Origin: Lachnospiraceae bacterium
GTDB lineage: Bacteria; Bacillota; Clostridia; Lachnospirales; Lachnospiraceae
Direction: 5' to 3'
Assembly (NCBI GenBank): GCA_014804755.1
Contig: JAAUZE010000027.1
Span: forward strand, 114,463 to 178,462
Length of the DNA: 64,000 nucleotides
Shown here: positions 45,601-53,875 of the stretch, piece by piece
Layout of the letters: every line of letters begins with the position of its first letter
Position numbering within the stretch: position 1 is the first letter of the stretch
Translations under genes and position numbers: made by a program
The notes under the pieces: model-generated
What the model was told of the DNA's origin: nothing
Database searches by the model: none
What the model saw: the letters and a program-made list of their open reading frames with translations, nothing else

Positions 45601-46211
45601 GTACCTTCCGCTATATGGAAGACGGAAGCTTCAACACCATGGATGAGGATGAGTATGAGCTGCCGGAGGATGCCATGATCGGTCTGGTGCATCCCATTGA
45701 GCTTGACGAAGAGAGTCTGAAAACATGGAAGGAGCAATTATCCGACTATGAGGTGACCCAGCCCATCGAACAGCTGGAGCGTCCTATTTACCGGATCACG
45801 GAGGAGGAGAAGAAGCAGAAGGAGCTCACCCGTTTCGGCGGTAAGCTGCTGAACGGCTTATCCTTGTCCGGCAAGCTCCAGAGTCAGGGCTGGTACAGAG
45901 GAAGCGTACAGGATGCCGGCGGATATTACGATTTCTACAGAGAGGACGGAAATGTGGGTGTTGACCTGGAATTCTCCGGCAGCTTTGTGGGAGGTGAAAA
46001 CGATGAAGTGACCGTCTACAGCGCAAAATTCTATAAAGCGCGTACGGTGGAGCGCGGCAGCTATGTCTATGACATGGTAAAGGAGGAGAACCAATATGCA
46101 CTCTCCGAAGTAAGTCCCAGATATTTCAGTGAAATCGTTTTGCAGCTTACAAAGGCTACCGCATCCAGCCAGGAACAGCTTCCTTATCCGGAGTGTAAAA
46201 AGAACCAATAA
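42669..46211 (+). CDS. DUF4132 domain protein with HEAT-like repeats
   Basis: A 1,180-aa cytoplasmic protein and the largest in the operon. The N-terminal and middle parts are alpha-helical, with HEAT-like repeats clearest at ~530-900. The DUF4132 region (~930-1055) shows KLRLEQALSAERLW, then LIWGVYADG, FRYMEDGSF, GLVHPIELDEE and a QPIEQLERP end. A C-terminal GWYRGSVQDAGG beta region follows. DUF4132 is often found with WGR domains and MoxR/VWA genes; its activity is unknown. ATG 42669 has AAAGGGGGT upstream; the in-frame stretch from 42594 has no site. A terminator follows the gene. Confidence 0.88.
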   Translation: MNLSEERNYQKRMDTLDLMGLSEQNRILAEQYLDMTGPENRELLEKAEHQDFSGLDQEKRRKCNEYAEHLRKRGRMDEVGRFVRFAAAVGGSTAYYVLLTYGWNLNAYQEFLTREQTAAMRAEGVVWNSYALKNAVSGVDQKNPKVLSDAMNLCYHKSDNARVLLAGISLYHTRAEKAQGGFLKALFSKGTPEEGVQDAVKCVENNLIGSIHNLFVGAAPTDAEIQKLQSYVRDGKVNEPFPQELYDILRGKQVSEYLETLLAGVAFLAIEHSSKCVSFLCLTAAMDAQINRDTTLDICMKIGDRVWFFDHIGELENLLPIKKESYVLWCLRQKADAPLRRMIQNHPEVIKQVISRLSTDDYQNLLKKAEAANPQLYREMSLSSDGEFRMKLAEELVGRINKGKVEAKQYLLGEGTLDALYPFVEEWRGGYDYDSNRCGKIRMLKSNSKEQQMYRRAVVLEGLGMKSQYFRSYWYDGSNSVDKQEIMDILKIYGEEQLPFSYQMDSLGAIYDGFYSEKSKVAYMDECVSVLRMKKPEWGGEFAAAAKEGSALVRYLCIRVLDDFWQEYSEVLLSCAMDSSKQVRELLEAVYVSHKEWEPQIKAMLSSKKSQEREMSVLVLKKWGASSYRDAFEAALAVEKSKKIKELLQNCLGIEGDEEAEQAGEQTNGELAKAILKGGKKRKVAWVFETGAPFTEVHKLDGTPASEDDLAAVLVAYADMTIPGVSKDAAKLAADLNAKELAFYMGMLFNKWLENGAESKKKWVLYATSIHGGDEIVPVLHAQIKDWAEASRGAIAADAVKALSVNGSPTALLIVDQISRKFKHRQVRNAAADALTYAAKELGITRAELEDRIVPNLGFNERMEQTFDYGTRSFKVTLTAALELQVYDEDGKKVKSLPAPGKKDDPEKSKAASDAYKLLKKQLKAVVTNQKLRLEQALSAERLWKAEQWKELFVKNPVMHQFAIGLIWGVYADGALTSTFRYMEDGSFNTMDEDEYELPEDAMIGLVHPIELDEESLKTWKEQLSDYEVTQPIEQLERPIYRITEEEKKQKELTRFGGKLLNGLSLSGKLQSQGWYRGSVQDAGGYYDFYREDGNVGVDLEFSGSFVGGENDEVTVYSAKFYKARTVERGSYVYDMVKEENQYALSEVSPRYFSEIVLQLTKATASSQEQLPYPECKKNQ

Positions 46212-46254
46212 AGACGAGTGGGAAATGGCCGGGAACAGAAGAAGGGTAACATAC

Positions 46255-46297
46255 AAAAAATCCAATGTGATCCTTTTCGGAACACATTGGATTTTTT
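46255..46297. terminator. terminator of the MoxR/VWA operon
   Basis: AAAATCCAATGTG and CACATTGGATTTT arms followed by further T's. It also faces the convergent DUF1016 gene. Confidence 0.85.
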
Positions 46298-46351
46298 GCT
46301 ACACTTTTTTAGTCAATTCTTTCACTGTCAAATTTGGCTGTGGCACTTGAA

Positions 46352-47530
46352 TTACTTGTTTTGGAGGTTTAGCTTAAATTCTTCTTCCGCCCGTTCTATA
46401 CGAGCCTGTATCTCCTCCACTGAAGGTAACTGCTTTTCTATTTCTTTCATTTTCACTTTGTCGTATGTTGCGACGCCCATCGGGGTCCGGATTCCTTGAA
46501 ATGCCCATTGAACTTCCGTCTGGTTCATATTCTTGCAGATCAGGAGTCCTATTGTCGGATTTTCATCATGCGTTTTCATCAATTCGTCTACCGCATTGAC
46601 ATAGAAGTTTAATTTGCCTGCAAATTCCGGCTCAAATGATTTTACTTTCAATTCAACCACGATATAACACTTTAAGGGGATATGATAAAACAGCATATCG
46701 ATTTTTCTTGCTTTTCCGGCAACAATTATTTCCTTTTGCCTTCCGACAAATGCAAAGCCTTTTCCCAGTTCCAGCAAGAACTGTGTTATGTTTTTCTCCA
46801 GAGCATCTTCTAAATCCTCTTCGGCATAATCGGGAGGCAAAGTAATAAATCCTAAATCATAGGTTTCTTTTGTTATAGCTTGGGCAAGTTTGCTCTGAAC
46901 ACTGGGCAGCTGTGTATCAAAATTACTGATGGCACCGCCCGATTTCCCATAGTAGTCTGATTCAATGTAGTTTATCAGGGTGCTGCGGCTCCATCCTTCT
47001 GTTGCAATCTTTTTAATGTAAAACGCCGCTTCTTCGGCAGATCTACATTTTGTAATGATTTGAATATGATGTCCCCACGGAACAAATGCAAAAATCTTTG
47101 GAAATTCCATTTCTCCAACAACTTGTTGGAGTTTTAAATGTTGTAAAACATTTCCAGTTTTGGATTTTATTTCAGTAGTATCCATTTCGCCAACAAGCAG
47201 TTGAAGTTTTTCGTAATTGCTGGAATAAAATAAAAACCATTTTTTCATGTTCCAAAGATTTGTTGTGCTAAAGCCTTTGGCATGGGGAAATTCATTTTGC
47301 ATATCAAGACTCACTTGCTCCACTATTCCAGTGCCCCATTTTTCCTCCGCTTTTCTTGTTACCAAATCCTTTCCAAGCAGCCAATTAAAGAGTAACTGCT
47401 CTGAATTAACCTTCACCGCAGCCTTGATCTGAGTATTTCTATATCGTTCTTTGATTTCATGTATCCATTGTGTATATTCTGAATCCAAATGAATATCATG
47501 AGATTTCACAATGATAGGTTCTTTGTTCAT
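46352..47530 (-). CDS. DUF1016 / PDDEXK nuclease-family protein (YhcG-like)
   Basis: A 392-aa protein. The N-terminal DUF1016 region (YTQWIHEIKERYRNTQ, then FSTTNLWNMKKWF) precedes a PDDEXK nuclease fold with Asp in KARKIDMLFYH (~280) and ExK in IVVELKVKSF (~293-295), so the active site looks complete. Relatives occur beside restriction-modification and toxin-like genes; none is adjacent here. ATG 47530 has GAGGTCA upstream; the longer frame to 47569 is less likely. Confidence 0.88.
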   Translation of the reverse strand: MNKEPIIVKSHDIHLDSEYTQWIHEIKERYRNTQIKAAVKVNSEQLLFNWLLGKDLVTRKAEEKWGTGIVEQVSLDMQNEFPHAKGFSTTNLWNMKKWFLFYSSNYEKLQLLVGEMDTTEIKSKTGNVLQHLKLQQVVGEMEFPKIFAFVPWGHHIQIITKCRSAEEAAFYIKKIATEGWSRSTLINYIESDYYGKSGGAISNFDTQLPSVQSKLAQAITKETYDLGFITLPPDYAEEDLEDALEKNITQFLLELGKGFAFVGRQKEIIVAGKARKIDMLFYHIPLKCYIVVELKVKSFEPEFAGKLNFYVNAVDELMKTHDENPTIGLLICKNMNQTEVQWAFQGIRTPMGVATYDKVKMKEIEKQLPSVEEIQARIERAEEEFKLNLQNK

Positions 47531-47673
47531 ATATTGACCTCGTTTCATCCGAGACTTTGCGGGCATCATTAAGTTGTTAAATACGTTGTCTGCTCATTAT
47601 ATCAAATCTCAGTTACCCACTCAACCATAAAAAGGACCTGTTTTTATCCTTGCAAGCAAAAAGGAACAAAAGC

Positions 47674-48012
47674 TTATTCGCCCTTCTCCCTATTTTGAAT
47701 ATCTAACAACTGGTCAATCTGTTTTAAAATATAATCCTGATATTCTGGTTTTAATTCTTTAAAAGCAGCAGAAGCCATTTCGATTAATTGATCCTGCTTT
47801 TCTTCAAACATATTGCCTTCACCAGTCTTTAACCAGCTTTCCCTCACATGAAAAGTAAAACAGATCAACTTGACAAGCCGGTCGTTCACATGATTGTGTT
47901 CAAGTTCTATGCCGGCAATATAGCCGTTCGATATAGACAAAGCCTTTGCAAATTTAGCTTGCGAAAGGTTTAAGGATTGTCGTACCTGTTTAACACGTTG
48001 ATTGATCGACAT
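47674..48012 (-). CDS. XRE-family helix-turn-helix regulator
   Basis: A 112-aa repressor-like protein: N-terminal HTH (VRQSLNLSQAKFAKALSISNGYIAGIE, shown here as one stretch of helices 1-4 at ~8-36), followed by a GEGNMFEEK linker and an amphipathic C-terminal helix. It is divergent from a 50-aa ORF with an operator-like region between them, as in phage-type or ICE-type repressor loci. Confidence 0.9.
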   Translation of the reverse strand: MSINQRVKQVRQSLNLSQAKFAKALSISNGYIAGIELEHNHVNDRLVKLICFTFHVRESWLKTGEGNMFEEKQDQLIEMASAAFKELKPEYQDYILKQIDQLLDIQNREKGE

Positions 48013-48040
48013 GAGACAACCTCCGTTTCATAATAAATAT

Positions 48041-48069
48041 ACAATAGCATATCGTTACTCACATTACAA
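48041..48069 (-). promoter_or_regulatory. promoter of the XRE regulator
   Basis: On the minus strand: TTGTAA (48069-48064), 17-bp spacer, TATTGT (48046-48041). Confidence 0.5.
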
Positions 48070-48091
48070 GTAAAACATAGAGAAATGTAAC

Positions 48092-48120
48092 TTGACACAC
48101 TCACATAACAATGATATGAT
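48092..48120 (+). promoter_or_regulatory. strong divergent promoter for the 50-aa gene
   Basis: Perfect TTGACA (48092-48097), 17-bp spacer, TATGAT (48115-48120). TACTC/GAGTA half-sites follow (48120-48138), a possible repressor site. Confidence 0.75.
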
Positions 48121-48156
48121 ACTCGTATATTGAGTACGAAAGAAGGAAGGACGCTC

Positions 48157-48309
48157 ATGGATCAAGTTGTGGAAATAAAGGACTTTATTGAAAAATTCCA
48201 AAAACTAAGCGCAGAAAACCAAAAGTATATCGCTGCAATACAGCAGGCGCTCATATTTGCACAATCCAGCGAAGAAAAGCGACGAATGGAATACGATAGA
48301 GCAACATAG
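48157..48309 (+). CDS. small helical protein divergent from the XRE regulator (50 aa)
   Basis: A 50-residue soluble, mostly helical protein (begins MDQVVEIKDFIEKF) with an AAGGAAGG ribosome site and a strong promoter. Its position divergent from an XRE repressor is common for small accessory proteins of integrated elements. The function is unknown. Confidence 0.7.
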   Translation: MDQVVEIKDFIEKFQKLSAENQKYIAAIQQALIFAQSSEEKRRMEYDRAT

Positions 48310-48391
48310 AGAAGTTTATGACAAAATACTGTAATATTTGAGCATATGAAAAAAGGAAATCGCGTAACGAAGGAAAGAGAGAATTATAGAA

Positions 48392-49966
48392 ATGATAAAG
48401 GCAGAAATGATGGCATCATACATCCATAATATTCCGAAAAATGCCAGAAATGCGTTTTGTTCAAGTATCGTATTTGGATTAATTGCCCATCTTTATATGT
48501 TTACAAACAAGCTTCCTAACTATGATGACCTTACGGGGTTGCGGGTGTATGGGGCCAGTCGTGTGCTTGGCAGATGGTTTCTTTGGATGTTAGGAGAAGT
48601 AAGAGAGAGGCTGCTCGGCAATTATAGTATGCCATGGCTTAACGGGATGTTTTATATTTTTTGTATTGCCATGGTGTCGGCGCTAACAGTACATCTCCTG
48701 AATATCAGGGATAGAGTATTGAGTGCGCTGATAGGCGGGATCATGGTGTCGTTTGCGCCTGTTATGGGGACCGCTTTTTTTATGTTCACGGCACCTTTTT
48801 ATGGAGTTGCGCTGGTTTTTGCAGCGTTGGCGGTATGGTTGTTTCTATCCGAAAAGTGGTATCTCAGGATAGTCGGATGTATTTTCGGGGTTCTTTCCAT
48901 AGGGATTTATCAAGCATATTTTCCATTCTGTGCAGCACTATTAGTACTGATTCTGTTAAGACAGTTATTTTCAGAAAAAACCTTTGTTTCAGTGTTCAAA
49001 AATGCGCTTCAATATTTTGCGCTGCTTGTGATTACGGTAATTGGATATCTTGCGATAACGCGTATTTTTTGGGGGAATGAGTTGAGTTCCTATCAGGGTG
49101 CAGATCAGATGGGAAAGCTAAAAATTGCCGAATTGCCTGTGATCATAAAGACAATCTATTATAATTACCGGACATTTCATATCGGTCAATTTAACGGAAT
49201 CAACAGTAACCTGTTGATTTTGTCAGGGTTGTCCATGTTGTGCATATGCGGATACATAGAGGTTGGGATCTACGCGGTTGCTCAATTTCTGCATAAAAAG
49301 CGCGACAGCGTTTTAAAGGGCTTGATGAGTCTTTTGCTTGTAGCTATTTTTCCGATTGCGGCATTTGGTATTTACCTGATGGCAAGTCATGCGTATGTTT
49401 ATTCGCTGATGTTTTATCCGCTGGTACTATGTTTTATTATGCCGGTTATGTTATTAGATCAATGGAATCAGTCGGAGAAAGGTCTTTTCAAGGGGTTCCC
49501 GAAGATGGAGAAGATCGTATTAAGTGTGGCAAATGTGATTGTAGTGTTGATGCTGAGCTTATCAACAGCAGGTTACTGTCACTATGATAACGAATATTAT
49601 CTTCAAATTGCTCTTTGCGAGGAGCAGACGGAATCAATTGTAACGACATGGATTACGCAGATCAAAAGTCTGGAAGGATATCGTGCCGATATGCCCGTTG
49701 CATTTATTGGAAGTTATCACGATGAGACTTATTTTAATGCGGAAAATTATTTCCCTAATACCTATCTTGCAGGATGGTCAAATTATGTACTGTCGAATCA
49801 GTATTTACAGTATATGACAATCTATTGTGGATATTCTCCGGCAGTAATCTCAGACATTTCCGAGTTATCAATCGTAGCAGAGGTGCAGGAAATGCCATGT
49901 TATCCGACGGATGGTTCGGTTAGGATTATTGATGGTGTTGTGGTATTTAAGTTTTCAGAGCCGTAA
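48392..49966 (+). CDS. GtrII-like glucosyltransferase domain membrane protein
   Basis: A 524-aa protein with ~10-11 membrane segments and a C-terminal soluble tail (~415-524). The early motif LPNYDDLTGL resembles the N(Y/F)DD loop of GtrII-type (Glucos_trans_II) phage/serotype-conversion glucosyltransferases, which move glucose from a lipid carrier to a surface polymer. No GtrA/GtrB partners are present in the window. The start is chosen with GAAAGAGAG upstream. Confidence 0.75.
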   Translation: MIKAEMMASYIHNIPKNARNAFCSSIVFGLIAHLYMFTNKLPNYDDLTGLRVYGASRVLGRWFLWMLGEVRERLLGNYSMPWLNGMFYIFCIAMVSALTVHLLNIRDRVLSALIGGIMVSFAPVMGTAFFMFTAPFYGVALVFAALAVWLFLSEKWYLRIVGCIFGVLSIGIYQAYFPFCAALLVLILLRQLFSEKTFVSVFKNALQYFALLVITVIGYLAITRIFWGNELSSYQGADQMGKLKIAELPVIIKTIYYNYRTFHIGQFNGINSNLLILSGLSMLCICGYIEVGIYAVAQFLHKKRDSVLKGLMSLLLVAIFPIAAFGIYLMASHAYVYSLMFYPLVLCFIMPVMLLDQWNQSEKGLFKGFPKMEKIVLSVANVIVVLMLSLSTAGYCHYDNEYYLQIALCEEQTESIVTTWITQIKSLEGYRADMPVAFIGSYHDETYFNAENYFPNTYLAGWSNYVLSNQYLQYMTIYCGYSPAVISDISELSIVAEVQEMPCYPTDGSVRIIDGVVVFKFSEP

Positions 49967-50064
49967 GATGAATGGCAGATTCAGATGCATACAGGAGCTT
50001 GACTGCACGGAGGAGAATGCGATATGATAAATGTATCAGTACAAAAAAGCAGCGTAGGGTTACT

Positions 50065-51333
50065 ATGGAAAAAACAAGTAGAATTTATCAAACTTATGTA
50101 TCCATTTTGAAGAAGGAATTAGTTCCGGCAATGGGGTGCACGGAACCTGTTGCCATTGCATATTGCGCGGCAAAGGCAAGAGATGTGTTAGGATTTCAGC
50201 CAAAGCAGGTGGAGATTTATGCAAGCGGCAATATCATCAAAAATGTAAAAAGTGTGATCGTGCCGAATAGCGGCGGCGGGAAAGGACTGGAGACGGCTGC
50301 TGCGCTTGGAATTCTTTTTGGTGATGCTGACAGACAATTACAGGTTATTTCACAGGTGAGTCAGGAACAGATAGAATCTCTCAAGGAGAAAATGACAGAG
50401 ATGTCATATAAGGTAAAGCATCTGGAGAGCGACCATGTATTGGATATGAAGCTGGTACTAAAGGGTGCCGGACATGAAGCTTCTGTTCAAATTCAGGACA
50501 CGCATACGAATATTGTCCGAATCGAGAAGGATGGAGCACTTCTGTACGAAAATGATGAGTCTGTGGCGGATCAAGAGGATGAATTGGATTATGATCTTTT
50601 GACGGTAGAGGAAATCTACAACTTTGCAAATGAAGCGGAGCTTTCCGATGTAAAAGAAGTACTCCTAAAACAAATGGAATGTAATGTCAGGATAGCGGAA
50701 GTCGGACTGAAGGAACGCTACGGAGCCGGGATCGGTAAAGTGATCGCGTGCAGAGGTGACGATGCCCGAACGCAGGCAGTTGCGTATGCGGCCGCTGCGT
50801 CTGATGCGAGAATGGGTGGCTGCGAGCTGCCGGTGGTGATCAATTCCGGGAGTGGCAATCAGGGGATCACTGCGAGTCTTCCGGTGATCGTATATGCAAG
50901 ATATTTCCGAAAATCGGAGGAGGAGCTGCTTAGAGCGCTGATCGTCTCTAATCTGGTGACTCTGCATTTGAAGAGCGGGATCGGAAGACTGTCAGCTTAC
51001 TGTGGAGTTGTCAGTGCGGGCGTAGGCGCCGGCGCAGGGATCGCCTATCTGCTGACCAAGGACAGGCGAGTAATCGAACATGAGATCGTGAATGCCGTTG
51101 CCATTGCAAGCGGAATGATATGTGATGGCGCCAAGCCCAGCTGTGCCGCTAAAATTGTGATGGCGGTAGAAGCCGGTATTTTGGGGTTTGAAATGTACGA
51201 AAAAGGAAATCAATTCTACGCAGGAGACGGACTTGTAAGCAAAGGTGTGGAGAACACGATCCATAACATATCTGAGTTAGGCCGCGACGGAATGCGCGAG
51301 ACGGATAAGAAAATCATTCAGATGATGACTTGA
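50065..51333 (+). CDS. L-cysteine desulfidase / UPF0597 family protein
   Basis: A 422-aa protein of the serine dehydratase alpha-like (CyuA/YhaM) family. The N-terminal motif MGCTEPVAIAYCAAKAR, the NSGGGKGLETAAALG loop and three conserved Cys in the C-terminal half are as expected for an [4Fe-4S] lyase. The reaction is probably cysteine to pyruvate, sulfide and ammonia. ATG 50065 matches family N-termini; the longer frame to 49972 is not supported. Confidence 0.88.
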   Translation: MEKTSRIYQTYVSILKKELVPAMGCTEPVAIAYCAAKARDVLGFQPKQVEIYASGNIIKNVKSVIVPNSGGGKGLETAAALGILFGDADRQLQVISQVSQEQIESLKEKMTEMSYKVKHLESDHVLDMKLVLKGAGHEASVQIQDTHTNIVRIEKDGALLYENDESVADQEDELDYDLLTVEEIYNFANEAELSDVKEVLLKQMECNVRIAEVGLKERYGAGIGKVIACRGDDARTQAVAYAAAASDARMGGCELPVVINSGSGNQGITASLPVIVYARYFRKSEEELLRALIVSNLVTLHLKSGIGRLSAYCGVVSAGVGAGAGIAYLLTKDRRVIEHEIVNAVAIASGMICDGAKPSCAAKIVMAVEAGILGFEMYEKGNQFYAGDGLVSKGVENTIHNISELGRDGMRETDKKIIQMMT

Positions 51334-51372
51334 AGATAACTTCTGGATGATGCCTGGGTGAAAATAAAACAG

Positions 51373-51401
51373 TTGACAGATAAAAAACAAGGTGTTATAG
51401 T
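51373..51401 (+). promoter_or_regulatory. promoter of the ammonium transporter leader
   Basis: Perfect TTGACA (51373-51378), 17-bp spacer, TATAGT (51396-51401). Transcription would start near 51408, ~160 bases before amt and just before a terminator hairpin. Confidence 0.75.
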
Positions 51402-51419
51402 ACCAGTTGAAAAGCAAAG

Positions 51420-51453
51420 GCGCTTGAGAGAGAATCTCGAGCGCTCTTTTTTT
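51420..51453 (+). terminator. leader terminator (attenuator candidate) upstream of amt
   Basis: GCGCTTGAGA/TCTCGAGCGC stem (51420-51429, 51435-51444), one GU, GAGAA loop, followed by TC and T7. Being 12 bases after the likely start of transcription, it would stop RNA before amt unless overcome. A second, perfect 8-bp hairpin (CCGCCGCA/TGCGGCGG, 51462-51480) follows. Confidence 0.75.
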
Positions 51454-51566
51454 CGGAAAAGCCGCCGCAAAATGCGGCGGAATGTGATGCGATGCAATGG
51501 GGCATTGATGCAGGTGTACCCGGAGTGTCGCATTTTTTGTGTTACGAGGAAGAGGAGGAGATTATT

Positions 51567-53360
51567 ATGACAGAAGAAGTAATGAGTTTTGTGGGCGACA
51601 ATGTGTTCGGCGTCTGGTTTTTGATCGGCGCTGCGTTGGTGTTCTGGATGCAGGCGGGCTTCGCGATGGTGGAGACCGGATTTACCAGGGCAAAGAACGC
51701 GGGAAACATTATTATGAAAAACCTGATGGACTTCTGCATCGGTACCGTCATGTTTATTTTGATCGGCTTCGGTCTGCTGCTTGGCGAGGATCTTGCCGGT
51801 CTGATCGGGAAGCCGGGATTTGATATTTTTACGGCTTATGCGGATTTTGACTGGTCAAATTTTGTATTCAATCTGGTGTTCTGCGCGACTACGGCGACGA
51901 TCGTGTCGGGAGCAATGGCGGAGCGGACGAAATTTTTGTCCTATTGTGTCTATTCCGGCGTGATCTCTGCGCTGATCTATCCGATCGAGGCGCATTGGGT
52001 ATGGGGCGGCGGCTGGCTGGCGCAGATGGGCTTTCACGATTTCGCCGGATCAGCGTGTATCCATATGGTCGGCGGCGTCTGCGCACTGATCGGCGCGAAG
52101 ATGCTTGGTCCCCGTATCGGCAAATTCACGAAGGATAAAAAAGGAAAGATCAAAAAGGTCAATGCCTTTCCGGGGCACAGCCTTCCGCTCGGCGCGCTCG
52201 GCGTATTTATTCTTTGGCTCGGATGGTACGGCTTTAACGGTGCGGCGGCAACAACGATTGCGGAGCTCGGCTCTATCTTTGTGACGACGACGATCGCGCC
52301 GGCGATCGCTACGGTCGTGTGCATGATATTTACATGGATCAAATACGGCAAGCCCGATGTGTCTATGTGCCTGAATGCTTCACTCGCGGGGCTGGTGGCG
52401 GTCACGGCGTCCTGTGATGTGACGGATGCGTTCGGCTCCATCATGATCGGTGCGGTTGCCGGATTGCTGGTGGTATTCGGTGTATGGCTGTTAGATCATA
52501 AATTACATATCGATGATCCGGTCGGCGCGGTTGCGGTGCATTGCATGAACGGAATCTGGGGTACGATCGCGGCGGGGCTGTTCGCAACGGATACCGCGCC
52601 CGCCTTTGCGAGAGGTTATGGCGACGGTGTTTCGTTTGGCGCAAACCAGATCGCGGGAACCGGACTTTTTTACGGCGGCGGCTTCAAGCTGTTAGGCATT
52701 CAGCTCTTGGGCATGGCCAGTATCATTGCTTATACAGCGGTCACGATCATCATCACGTTTGCTCTGATCAGGGCGATCTTCGGACTGCGCGTATCGGAGG
52801 AGGAAGAGATCATCGGCTTGGATTCGACAGAGCACGGTCTGCCGTCCGCATATTCCGGCTTCAGCATCATGGATGTATCCAACACGATGACGATGGAGGT
52901 CAATGAGAATACCGACCTCGGAAACGACGACTATGCGACCGCTTCCGAATTCCAGAAAAATGCGGCGGTCAAGGTTGTGGAAGCGCCTGTCGCTGCTTCG
53001 TCAAGTGGTATTTATAAGGTTGTCGTGATCGCGAAGCTGTCGCGATTTGAGCGCTTAAAGACCGCACTGAACAATTTAGGTGTCACGGGCATGACCATGA
53101 CGCAGGTCATGGGCTGCGGTATTCAGAAGGGCGCGGGTGAGAAGTACCGTGGAGCCGAGATCGACGCAACGCTGCTTCCGAAAGTAAAGCTGGAGGTTGT
53201 CGTCAGCAAGATTCCGGTTGAGGATGTGGTCGAGACCGTGAAAAAGACGCTTTATACCGGACACATCGGAGACGGAAAGATTTTCGTTTACAATGTAGAC
53301 CGTGTCGTTAAAGTGCGTACCGGTGAGGAAAATTATGCGGCTCTGCAGGATGTGGAGTAA
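51567..53360 (+). CDS. amt: ammonium transporter fused to a P-II signalling domain
   Basis: A 597-aa protein. Residues ~1-430 are an 11-segment Amt/Rh channel (GNVFGVWFLIG region, EAHWVWGGGW, AGGxVH-like SACIHMVGG, and the twin-His positions in FNGAAATT/AVHCMNGIWG). Residues ~480-597 are a GlnB/GlnK domain: VVVIAKLSRFERLKTAL, a T-loop with GEKYRGAEID (the uridylylation-type Tyr kept), LPKVKLEVVV and TGHIGDGKIFV. P-II proteins normally plug Amt from the cytosol as separate trimers; here the plug is tethered. ATG 51567 has GAGGAGG upstream. Confidence 0.95.
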   Translation: MTEEVMSFVGDNVFGVWFLIGAALVFWMQAGFAMVETGFTRAKNAGNIIMKNLMDFCIGTVMFILIGFGLLLGEDLAGLIGKPGFDIFTAYADFDWSNFVFNLVFCATTATIVSGAMAERTKFLSYCVYSGVISALIYPIEAHWVWGGGWLAQMGFHDFAGSACIHMVGGVCALIGAKMLGPRIGKFTKDKKGKIKKVNAFPGHSLPLGALGVFILWLGWYGFNGAAATTIAELGSIFVTTTIAPAIATVVCMIFTWIKYGKPDVSMCLNASLAGLVAVTASCDVTDAFGSIMIGAVAGLLVVFGVWLLDHKLHIDDPVGAVAVHCMNGIWGTIAAGLFATDTAPAFARGYGDGVSFGANQIAGTGLFYGGGFKLLGIQLLGMASIIAYTAVTIIITFALIRAIFGLRVSEEEEIIGLDSTEHGLPSAYSGFSIMDVSNTMTMEVNENTDLGNDDYATASEFQKNAAVKVVEAPVAASSSGIYKVVVIAKLSRFERLKTALNNLGVTGMTMTQVMGCGIQKGAGEKYRGAEIDATLLPKVKLEVVVSKIPVEDVVETVKKTLYTGHIGDGKIFVYNVDRVVKVRTGEENYAALQDVE

Positions 53361-53401
53361 CGGCATCCGCAAAATGGATGGAATTAATATGAGAGATAGC
53401 G

Positions 53402-53436
53402 CTCCCTGCATGCTTTGGCATGCGGGGAGTTTTTGG
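53402..53436. terminator. terminator between amt and the DUF6572 gene
   Basis: CTCCCTGCATGC and GCATGCGGGGAG arms, 12 pairs with one GU, then T5. Confidence 0.85.
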
Positions 53437-53456
53437 TGATATAGAAAGATTTTCAA

Positions 53457-53798
53457 TTAATCTTCATCTGCAACGAATTGATAATCGATTTCGATCGGAA
53501 CGTCAGGGACCTGTTTTGCCAGTTCTTTACGAAACTTTGTTAAAAGCTTTTCTAATTTTTTATGAGGCTGATATTGTACATATATCATGATTTGAAAACG
53601 ATGAATGTTCTCTGGATAAGTGTCTTTATACTCTTCGTTCAAAATAAAATTGATATAATTATTGAGCTTCTCCTGTATTAGCAGCAAATGGCCTCTTACA
53701 AACTGCCAATCCAAATGGTCTGTAATCACAAGGATTAATTTGGATTGATCCACTTTGTCCAGTCCCATAAAGTCTACTTTGTCTAATTCGTTAATCAT
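53457..53798 (-). CDS. DUF6572 domain protein
   Basis: A 113-aa soluble protein. The N-terminal LDKVDFMGLDKVDQSKL contains an imperfect repeat (LDKVD twice), then VITDHLDW, a pattern typical of DUF6572-like proteins often found near immunity or barrel genes. The function is unknown. GGAGGG lies upstream of the ATG on its strand. Confidence 0.75.
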   Translation of the reverse strand: MINELDKVDFMGLDKVDQSKLILVITDHLDWQFVRGHLLLIQEKLNNYINFILNEEYKDTYPENIHRFQIMIYVQYQPHKKLEKLLTKFRKELAKQVPDVPIEIDYQFVADED

Positions 53799-53851
53799 GC
53801 GAGCCCTCCTGAAATGAGTTTCGGTTTCATTGGTCTGTCTGAAAACAATTG

Positions 53852-53875
53852 CACAGCATGGAGATTTATGCTGTG
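53852..53875. repeat. short palindrome upstream of the DUF6572 gene
   Basis: CACAGCAT and ATGCTGTG separated by eight bases, in the 285-bp gap 53799-54083. No other feature was recognised there. Confidence 0.45.
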
